From contig NZ_CP021646.1 in the NCBI RefSeq assembly GCF_002208135.1, positions 2,978,001-3,042,000 on the forward strand: 64,000 bases of DNA, written 5' to 3'. This stretch comes from Pseudoalteromonas piscicida (lineage in GTDB: Bacteria > Pseudomonadota > Gammaproteobacteria > Enterobacterales > Alteromonadaceae). A model generated the notes under the pieces. The model was not told the DNA's origin and did not search any database. It saw only the letters and a program-made list of their open reading frames with translations. Positions within the stretch are counted from its first letter, which is position 1; every line of letters starts with the position of its first letter. Both the position numbers and the translations under genes were made by a program. Shown here piece after piece: positions 57,699 to 64,000 of this stretch.

Positions 57699-57941
57699 AA
57701 CCTGAGTTTTGGGTAAGGAATGAGCTAACTCTTTATTTTTCAAGCTTGTCTAAACCATATACTTGTCTAGCCAGAGAGTTTTAAGGATAACTCCGCTCTC
57801 GCGTCCTGCTACCGCCCTAGTACCTACATCCTGTAGGCAAGGCGAATTTACGCACCAATAGCTGGCTATTGGAAGTAAATTCAACAAAGTTAGCGCTGAA
57901 ACTAGCTGCTAGAAAGGCATTAATTATCCGAAGCTCAGGTT
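57699..57941. mobile_element. MITE-like 243-bp element, copy 2
   Basis: Same structure and orientation as 10583-10823: ends AACCTGAG...CTCAGGTT, identical core segments (TAGCCAGAGAGTTTT, CCGCCCTAGTACCTACATCC, TAGAAAGGCATTAATTATCC). Its central palindrome (57844-57882) has decayed through several substitutions in one arm. No ORF of note. Confidence 0.7.
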
Positions 57942-58106
57942 ATATATAACTTAAGCACAAATATTGGGCAAGGTAAAACAAAGCGAGAGAGCACTGCATT
58001 AAATATAGTCGGATGTGGAAAAGGAGTTGGTTGGATCGGTATGGAACTTATGTTCAGCTCGACGCGCTGACCAGATGGCGTCGAGCTAAAATTCCCGCAA
58101 ACAGCC
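57942..58106. other. Gap between MITE copy 2 and der
   Basis: Contains a perfect inverted repeat AGCTCGACGC...GCGTCGAGCT at 58056-58087 with a 12-base loop, 20 bp beyond the der stop. It could end der transcription but has no T-run. Confidence 0.35.
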
Positions 58107-59576
58107 TTACGACTTATTGCGGTTTTCTTTTGCGAATGCGCGAAGCTTACGCTTTTGCGATAGCGTCATTTTGTTTGAACGACCAGCGTAAGGGTTGTCC
58201 CCTTCGCGGAATTCAATCTTAATCGGCGTACCCATTACATTAAGCGCTTTACGATAGTAGTTCATCAAATAGCGCTTATAGCTATCTGGCAGTTCGTGCA
58301 CCATATTGCCGTGGATAACAATGCGCGGCGGGTTATAACCACCTGCGTGTGCGTACTTAAGCTTTACACGGCGTCCACGAACCAGTGGTGGCTGGTGATC
58401 CGCCTGAGCCATATCCATGATACGACGTAACATTGCCGTACTTACTCGTTTAGTCGCTGATTCATAAGCTTCGTCAATCGACTCAAACAAGTGACCAACG
58501 CCTGTACCATGTAATGCGCTGATAAAGTGCAAACGAGCAAAATCAACAAAGCCCAGTCGTCTGTCTAGTTCAGTTTTGATACGCTCTTTGACATAGTCAT
58601 CAAGACCATCCCATTTGTTTACCGCAATAACCAACGAGCGACCCGCATTTAGTGCAAAACCAAGCAGACTCAAGTCTTGATCAGAGATCCCCTCGCGCGC
58701 GTCTACAACGAGCAATACCACGTTTGCATCTTCAATCGCTTGCAGTGTTTTGATTACCGAGAATTTCTCTACAACATCACTGACTTTCTTGCGCTTACGT
58801 ACACCTGCGGTGTCGATTAGCACGTACTCTTTATCATTACGCGTCATTGGAATGTAAATTGAATCACGCGTTGTACCCGGCATATCGTAAACGATAACGC
58901 GGTCTTCACCTAAAATACGGTTAGTTAGTGTTGACTTACCTACATTTGGACGACCAATAATCGCAAGCTTAACAGGTTTGTCTTCAAATCCCGTTTTGCC
59001 CTCTTCGGCTTCTTCACCTTCAAGGTAAAGCTCGGCGATATCTTCATCGTCATGCTCAAGTTCTTCATCTTGAGCCGTGAGCTCAGCGATAACCGGTTGT
59101 AGCGTCAACTCTAATAATTGAGTAACACCACGACCATGCGCGGCGGCGATCTGTTGAACGTCGCCTAGCGCCAGCTGATAAAACTCAGCACAGTTGGAAT
59201 CAGCATCAATGCCATCCGTTTTATTGGCGACAACAAAGCAATTCTTCTGTTGTTTACGAAGGTGCTGTGCGATAGCTTGATCAGCAACCGTCATACCTGC
59301 GCGCGCATCCACCAAAAATAGCACAATATCCGCTTCTTCAATTGCCAGTAGCGACTGCTCCGCCATTTCAGTTTCAATGCCTTCTTCAGAGCCATCGATA
59401 CCACCCGTGTCTACCACAATAAACTCGTAGCCTTCATAGTTTGCTTGGCCGTATTTACGGTCGCGAGTCAGACCCGGAAAGTCAGCAACTAACGCGTCAC
59501 GAGTACGTGTTAAACGATTAAACAGTGTGGATTTACCCACATTAGGTCGCCCAACCAGAGCGATCACAGGAAGCAT
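58107..59576 (-). CDS. der: Ribosome biogenesis GTPase Der (EngA)
   Basis: 489-aa essential GTPase with two G domains in tandem and a C-terminal KH-like domain; acts in 50S assembly. First G1 [14 protein letters not shown] (about 8-21), second [14 protein letters not shown] near 210, separated by an acidic linker ([21 protein letters not shown]). KH-like end: [10 protein letters not shown] and [18 protein letters not shown]. Last gene of the ispG-hisS-yfgM-bamB-der series. Confidence 0.96.
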   Translation of the reverse strand: MLPVIALVGRPNVGKSTLFNRLTRTRDALVADFPGLTRDRKYGQANYEGYEFIVVDTGGIDGSEEGIETEMAEQSLLAIEEADIVLFLVDARAGMTVADQAIAQHLRKQQKNCFVVANKTDGIDADSNCAEFYQLALGDVQQIAAAHGRGVTQLLELTLQPVIAELTAQDEELEHDDEDIAELYLEGEEAEEGKTGFEDKPVKLAIIGRPNVGKSTLTNRILGEDRVIVYDMPGTTRDSIYIPMTRNDKEYVLIDTAGVRKRKKVSDVVEKFSVIKTLQAIEDANVVLLVVDAREGISDQDLSLLGFALNAGRSLVIAVNKWDGLDDYVKERIKTELDRRLGFVDFARLHFISALHGTGVGHLFESIDEAYESATKRVSTAMLRRIMDMAQADHQPPLVRGRRVKLKYAHAGGYNPPRIVIHGNMVHELPDSYKRYLMNYYRKALNVMGTPIKIEFREGDNPYAGRSNKMTLSQKRKLRAFAKENRNKS

Positions 59577-59595
59577 AGACTACCTCTTTTAAAAA

Positions 59596-59623
59596 CAACA
59601 AAAGGCTTCGCCAAAGCGAAGCC
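59596..59623 (-). terminator. Hairpin between bamB and der
   Basis: GGCTTCGC-CAAA-GCGAAGCC followed on the minus strand by TTTTGTTGTTTTT. It could partly end transcription before der, which may need its own promoter. Confidence 0.65.
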
Positions 59624-59650
59624 CCATAAAATATCTAAAAATTCAGAAAG

Positions 59651-60832
59651 TTACTGCGGAATTTGAACTGCGCTAAGTTCACCATCACGCGTGTAAACAA
59701 ATACTTTGCCATCAACCACAATCGGTTCTACAAAAAAACCTGAACTATCAAACTCGGTACGCGATACCAACTCACCAGAGCTCTTATCCAGCCAATGTAA
59801 GTTACCTTCCTGATCGCCAACCACTACGTAGTTGCCAGCAACCGTTGGCGCAGTTAGATACCAACCGCGCAGTGCTGGTTGCGTCCAACGTTCAATACCT
59901 GAGTTTTTGTCTAGTGCGTACAACACGCCATCGCTATCAACCAAATAAATGACGTCAAGATCGAGTGTAAGGTCTCGGTAACTACTGTACTCACGATCCC
60001 ACACCACATTGCCGCTGCGCACATCAATGGCGACTAGTTTACCATTATAGGCGATAGAATACACATATGCGCCGCTTACAACGGGTTTAGTATCGACATC
60101 GACCAAACGTTCAAACTCAGAAGCCCCTTTTGCAATTGCAACATCCGAGCTCCATGCGGTAAAACCGTTTTCAGCGATCAGTGCAGTTAATTTACCACTT
60201 TCTTCGCCAACTAATACGCCACCATTCGCGCTGGTTGGTGAGCTTAAACCACGTAATGTCAGCGCAGGAACTTCTTGTTCATAGTGCCAACGTTCTTCAC
60301 CTGTATCTGGGTGTAGCGCAACCAGCTTGCCAGAACCTAAGTTAACGTAAAGAAGACCATCGCCTGCAGCTGGCGCAGACAGCGCTTCACCCGGTACCGA
60401 CTTACGCCAAACTATTTCGCCGGTTTCACGGTCAAGCGCAAAAACCTGTCCGTGCTCAGAGCCAACATATAGTTTGCCATAAGCTTGTGTGATCCCACCT
60501 GACAGCTTCGCACTGTCGTTGTCTTCCCATGGCCAAAAGTTCTTATTCTCACGAACATCAACTCGCCACTTTTCTTTACCTGTTTCAGTATCAAACGCTG
60601 TCACTATACCTTCACGGGCAGCGGCAAAAACAGTGTTCTGGTAGCTTACTGGAGATAAACGTGAAAAGTAGTGCTCAACCCCGTCACCAATCCCTTCTTG
60701 CCATACAACAGCGGCGTCGAATTGATTGTTGATCTCAGGGAGCTTTAACTCTTCTTCATCATCACTAGAAGAACAACCAGCGGTGAGTGCTGCAACACAT
60801 AAAGCCAATGAGGCCATCGTTAACTTCTTCAT
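59651..60832 (-). CDS. bamB: Outer membrane protein assembly factor BamB
   Basis: 393-aa lipoprotein of the BAM complex. The lipobox LTAGC is near residues 16-20, followed by an acidic linker and an eight-bladed PQQ-like beta-propeller with repeated motifs such as ALDRETGEIVWR, ALHPDTGEERWH, AIDVRSGNVVWD and ALDKNSGIERWT. Ten bases after yfgM. Confidence 0.95.
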   Translation of the reverse strand: MKKLTMASLALCVAALTAGCSSSDDEEELKLPEINNQFDAAVVWQEGIGDGVEHYFSRLSPVSYQNTVFAAAREGIVTAFDTETGKEKWRVDVRENKNFWPWEDNDSAKLSGGITQAYGKLYVGSEHGQVFALDRETGEIVWRKSVPGEALSAPAAGDGLLYVNLGSGKLVALHPDTGEERWHYEQEVPALTLRGLSSPTSANGGVLVGEESGKLTALIAENGFTAWSSDVAIAKGASEFERLVDVDTKPVVSGAYVYSIAYNGKLVAIDVRSGNVVWDREYSSYRDLTLDLDVIYLVDSDGVLYALDKNSGIERWTQPALRGWYLTAPTVAGNYVVVGDQEGNLHWLDKSSGELVSRTEFDSSGFFVEPIVVDGKVFVYTRDGELSAVQIPQ

Positions 60833-60841
60833 GGCAACTCC

Positions 60842-61459
60842 TTAAACCGTTGTCTTTTGTGCAAGATCATCCAGTTTAATTTGCAGCATAGGATTGCTAT
60901 TACCTTTCGCCGCCTCTAATGCCGATTGATAAGCACTACGTGCTTTATCTTTATCGCCTTGAGCAAGGTAAATATCACCTTGGATCTCAGCAAGCTGTGC
61001 CTTAAACGCTTCAGGCATAGGCTTAGCCAGTGTTGCAAGCGCTTGCTCGTATTGAGACTGAGCTGCTTGTACACGTGCCAGTCTTAATAAAGCCGTTGCT
61101 TTAAGCTCAGCATTGGCAACATTATCAGCAGCCCAAGTTAATTTCTCAGCAGCTAGCTTAAGATCGTCTTTGTCGATTGCCTCTTTAGCAGCAACGAAAG
61201 CCGCTAACACGGCGTAGTTAGAATCTGCATTTGCAGCAACAAAAGCATCGCTTTTTGCTAGTACATCGTCACTTTCAACAACCTGAGTGTATGCTTCTGA
61301 TGCCGCTTCTGCGCTATCGATCTGACTTTGGTTATATGCTTTCCAGCCATACAGACCACCTAGACCAAGCACGGCACCAACTACAATCGTTGTACCATTT
61401 TCACGGAAAAATCGTTTTATTGCTTCTGCTTGTTGTTCTTCTGTTGAATAAATTTCCAT
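60842..61459 (-). CDS. yfgM: YfgM family tetratricopeptide membrane protein
   Basis: 205-aa bitopic inner-membrane protein, cytosolic N-terminus EIYSTEEQQAEAIKRFFREN, TM at about 23-42, and a periplasmic TPR-like domain (YEQALATLAKP, GDIYLAQGDKDKARSAYQSALE). In E. coli YfgM associates with the Sec translocon and PpiD and helps periplasmic chaperone hand-off. Nine bases after hisS. Confidence 0.92.
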   Translation of the reverse strand: MEIYSTEEQQAEAIKRFFRENGTTIVVGAVLGLGGLYGWKAYNQSQIDSAEAASEAYTQVVESDDVLAKSDAFVAANADSNYAVLAAFVAAKEAIDKDDLKLAAEKLTWAADNVANAELKATALLRLARVQAAQSQYEQALATLAKPMPEAFKAQLAEIQGDIYLAQGDKDKARSAYQSALEAAKGNSNPMLQIKLDDLAQKTTV

Positions 61460-61468
61460 TCTAACCTC

Positions 61469-62746
61469 TTAGCTTACCAGCTCTGCTAATAGCGTTTTTA
61501 CTTCTGCAAGTGGTAAGGTGATTTGTTCTTTCTCTTCACGCAGATACTTCACTGTCACTTTGCCTTCAGCGAGTTCATCTTCGCCTAGCACCAGCGCAAT
61601 AACAGCATCGCTTTTATCTGCACGTTTAAATTGTTTCTTAAAGTTGCCACCGCCACAATGAACCATCACGCGAAGGCCAGCAATATCATCTCGTAATTGC
61701 TGTGCAACCACTGGAGCTTGAATCGCCGCTTTATCACCCATCGCAACTACGTATACGTCAGCATTACGACGAATATCACCCACACATTCTAGCGTTTGTA
61801 ACATCAACACTAAACGTTCGATACCCATAGCAAAGCCTACGGCTGGCGTTGCTTTGCCGCCAAGTTGCTCAACCAAGCCGTCGTAGCGGCCGCCAGCACA
61901 TACTGTGCCTTGAGAACCTAAGCTTGTCGTCACCCACTCAAATACAGTGCGGTTGTAGTAATCTAGGCCACGTACCAGCTTTTCATTAACTTGGTATTCG
62001 ACGCCAGCTGCGTCTAAACGTTCACACAAATTAGCAAAATGTTCGCGTGATTCTTCATCTAAATGTTCAGAAAGCTTTGGCGCATCAACAAGTACAGCTT
62101 GCACCTCTGGATTTTTGCTATCTAACACGCGCAGTGGATTGCTATACATGCGACGCAAACTGTCTTCATCAAGCGCTTCTTTGTGTTGCTCCAAGTATGC
62201 AATCAACGCATCTCGATATTCAGCACGCGCTTCATTTGACCCCAAAGAATTCAGCTCAAGCGTAACATGCTCTTGAATACCAAATTGCTGCCAAAGACGC
62301 GCTGTCAATAAGATCACTTCTGCATCAATGTCTGCCGTTGCAACACCAAAAGTTTCCACACCAAACTGGTGGAATTGGCGATAACGACCTTTTTGCGGTC
62401 TTTCATGACGGAACATCGGCCCCATGTACCAAAGGCGCTGTTCTTGGTTATATAACAAACCATTTTGATTACCCGCACGGACGCACACAGCAGTGCCCTC
62501 AGGACGTAGCGTTAAGCTATCGCCATTACGGTCATCAAAGGTATACATTTCTTTTTCAACGATATCGGTGACTTCACCGATAGAGCGTTTAAATAGATCG
62601 GTCGACTCAACGATTGGAAAACGGATCTCTTGGTAGCCAAATGCCGCTACTGTATCTCTTAATACCGATTCTACTTTCTGCCAGACTTGCGTGTCACCTG
62701 GCAGACAATCATTCATTCCACGGATTGCCTGAAGTTGTTTAGTCAC
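61469..62746 (-). CDS. hisS: Histidyl-tRNA synthetase
   Basis: Class II synthetase, 425 aa. Family motifs: N-terminal [11 protein letters not shown], motif 2 [20 protein letters not shown], the His-specific [15 protein letters not shown] and motif 3 [11 protein letters not shown], then the anticodon-binding domain. Start ATG 62746. Downstream of ispG with a 178-bp gap in which I see no clear signal. Confidence 0.96.
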   Translation of the reverse strand: MTKQLQAIRGMNDCLPGDTQVWQKVESVLRDTVAAFGYQEIRFPIVESTDLFKRSIGEVTDIVEKEMYTFDDRNGDSLTLRPEGTAVCVRAGNQNGLLYNQEQRLWYMGPMFRHERPQKGRYRQFHQFGVETFGVATADIDAEVILLTARLWQQFGIQEHVTLELNSLGSNEARAEYRDALIAYLEQHKEALDEDSLRRMYSNPLRVLDSKNPEVQAVLVDAPKLSEHLDEESREHFANLCERLDAAGVEYQVNEKLVRGLDYYNRTVFEWVTTSLGSQGTVCAGGRYDGLVEQLGGKATPAVGFAMGIERLVLMLQTLECVGDIRRNADVYVVAMGDKAAIQAPVVAQQLRDDIAGLRVMVHCGGGNFKKQFKRADKSDAVIALVLGEDELAEGKVTVKYLREEKEQITLPLAEVKTLLAELVS

Positions 62747-62924
62747 TGAAAACCCTAACTTAAATTTGTCACCAATCGATTTATTGCTGCTTGAACCTTT
62801 GACTAAATACGCTCGAATAGCTTCATCGCATTGGTTTTATTTCTTTAATGCCATTTATCGTCGTGCAGTGTAGCACGCCGTGAGAAAGCGCGAAAATTCG
62901 CTTATCTTAACGATTACGCTGGTG

Positions 62925-64000
62925 TCAGTCGATGATTTTTACATCGATTTTTTCTTCGCTTTCTTTTTTCTCTACATATTCTCGGATCTGAGACTCTAAT
63001 TGAGCGACGATATCATCATTATCAATCCGTGTTTTTTGGCGCTCGCCATTGATATAAAGCCCTGAACGACGATTTGCTCCGGCAAGACCCAAGTCACTGA
63101 CGAGTGCTTCACCGGGGCCATTGACCACGCAGCCAATCACAGACACCGAAATTGGTGTGACGATATCTTCTAATCGCTCTTCTAACTGATTCATTGTATT
63201 CACTACATCAAACTCTTGACGTGAACAACTTGGGCAAGCAATAAAATTGATGCCACGCGAACGAATTCGCAGTGACTTTAGAATATCAAAACCCACTTTG
63301 ATTTCTTGCACCGGATCAGCCGCAAGAGAAACACGTAATGTATCACCAATCCCTTCAGCAAGTAACATCCCTAGACCAACTGCCGATTTCACCGAACCGG
63401 CTCTAAAGCCACCTGCTTCGGTGATCCCAAGGTGCAGGGGTTGGTCTATTTCTTTTGCCAGTAATCGATAAGCGCCAACGGCCAAGAATACGTCGGAAGC
63501 TTTTACCGAGACTTTAAACTGATCAAAGTTATGGCGCTGGAGAATTTCGACATGTCGCATCGCGGACTCAAGCAAAGCTTCAGGTGTTGGTTCACCATAC
63601 TTTTCTTGCAAATCGCGCTCCAGTGAGCCGCCATTCACGCCAATACGAATTGGGATGTTGTGTTCACCCGCCGCATCAATCACTGCACGAATACGGTCTT
63701 CACTGCCGATATTACCAGGGTTTATACGCAAGCAATCGGCACCGTACTTAGCCACTTGTAATGCAATACGATAATCGAAGTGAATATCCGTGACGAGTGG
63801 AATATCCACTTGCTCTTTAATACTTTTGAATGCTTCAGCCGCATCCATTGTCGGCACAGAGACACGGACAATATCCGCTCCGGCGTCTTGGATAGCTCTA
63901 ATTTGTGCCACCGTCGCATCAACGTCTAAAGTGTTCGTGTTCGTCATAGACTGTACAGCTATCGGTGCACCATCACCAATAGGCACATTACCGACATAGA
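62925..64000 (-). CDS. ispG: 4-hydroxy-3-methylbut-2-enyl diphosphate synthase, 5' end beyond window
   Basis: MEP-pathway [4Fe-4S] enzyme (GcpE). The reading frame is open to the window edge: [20 protein letters not shown] continues past 64000, so the N-terminus is missing. TIM-barrel part, then the cluster ligands in [11 protein letters not shown] and [10 protein letters not shown]. It lies upstream of hisS in the conserved ispG-hisS-yfgM-bamB-der order. About 359 of an expected roughly 370 residues are present. Confidence 0.95.
   Translation of the reverse strand, partial: YVGNVPIGDGAPIAVQSMTNTNTLDVDATVAQIRAIQDAGADIVRVSVPTMDAAEAFKSIKEQVDIPLVTDIHFDYRIALQVAKYGADCLRINPGNIGSEDRIRAVIDAAGEHNIPIRIGVNGGSLERDLQEKYGEPTPEALLESAMRHVEILQRHNFDQFKVSVKASDVFLAVGAYRLLAKEIDQPLHLGITEAGGFRAGSVKSAVGLGMLLAEGIGDTLRVSLAADPVQEIKVGFDILKSLRIRSRGINFIACPSCSRQEFDVVNTMNQLEERLEDIVTPISVSVIGCVVNGPGEALVSDLGLAGANRRSGLYINGERQKTRIDNDDIVAQLESQIREYVEKKESEEKIDVKIID

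Noticed and set aside
1..64000. Prophage, integrative element or defence island
   Set aside because: No integrase, phage structural, toxin-antitoxin or restriction genes were found; gene order is conserved core throughout.

Overview
The window is a stretch of gammaproteobacterial core chromosome. Gene content and order (rpoS-nlpD-pcm-surE-truD-ispF-ispD-ftsB; nnr-tsaE-amiB-mutL-miaA-hfq-hflX-hflK-hflC; lptFG opposite pepA-holC-valS; der-bamB-yfgM-hisS-ispG; pilT-pilU opposite yggS-proC-yggT-rdgB-hemW) point to the Alteromonadales, most likely Pseudoalteromonas. The genus is inferred from protein character, modest GC content and the DcaP-like porin; no 16S gene is present. I see no prophage, IS transposase, plasmid gene, CRISPR-Cas or defence locus.

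Layout. 1-2.2 kb: a lipoprotein hydrolase and a solute-binding-like protein. 2.1-8.6 kb: PilU/PilT twitching ATPases, then the divergent PLPHP-ProC-YggT-DUF4426-RdgB-HemW operon. 8.7-16.1 kb: a DUF885 lipoprotein, a sensor kinase, a CHASE-GGDEF diguanylate cyclase and a chemoreceptor. 16.2-17.0 kb: tRNA-Leu(CAA) followed by five 130-bp repeats that each carry the tRNA 3' end and a terminator. 17.3-26.0 kb: RDD protein, LptG/LptF, PepA, a 58-bp tandem palindromic array, a frameshifted holC, and ValS. 26.1-32.0 kb: the rpoS-to-ftsB cluster. 32.0-35.7 kb: small uncharacterised proteins and a MoxR/VWA pair. 35.7-39.8 kb: a LuxR-type regulator, acetyl-CoA synthetase and a porin. 40.0-51.2 kb: the hflC-to-nnr superoperon and QueG. 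51.3-54.6 kb: a response regulator and a hybrid kinase. 54.7-57.7 kb: small metabolic and redox genes. 58.1-64.0 kb: der-bamB-yfgM-hisS and a truncated ispG.

How the genes fit together. Envelope biogenesis is heavily represented: LPS export (LptF/G), outer-membrane assembly (BamB, YfgM), septal hydrolysis (AmiB, NlpD), FtsB and a porin. RNA-level functions are Hfq, MiaA, TsaE, QueG, TruD, ValS, HisS and HflX. Isoprenoid synthesis is split between ispD/ispF and ispG. Signalling and surface behaviour involve PilT/PilU, the GGDEF protein, the MCP and three sensor or regulator proteins.

The least ordinary parts are non-coding or sequence-quality signals: the tRNA-tail repeat array, the 58-bp array and its dispersed relatives, a two-copy 240-bp element with inverted ends, and apparent single-base losses near C/G runs in both holC and hflK.
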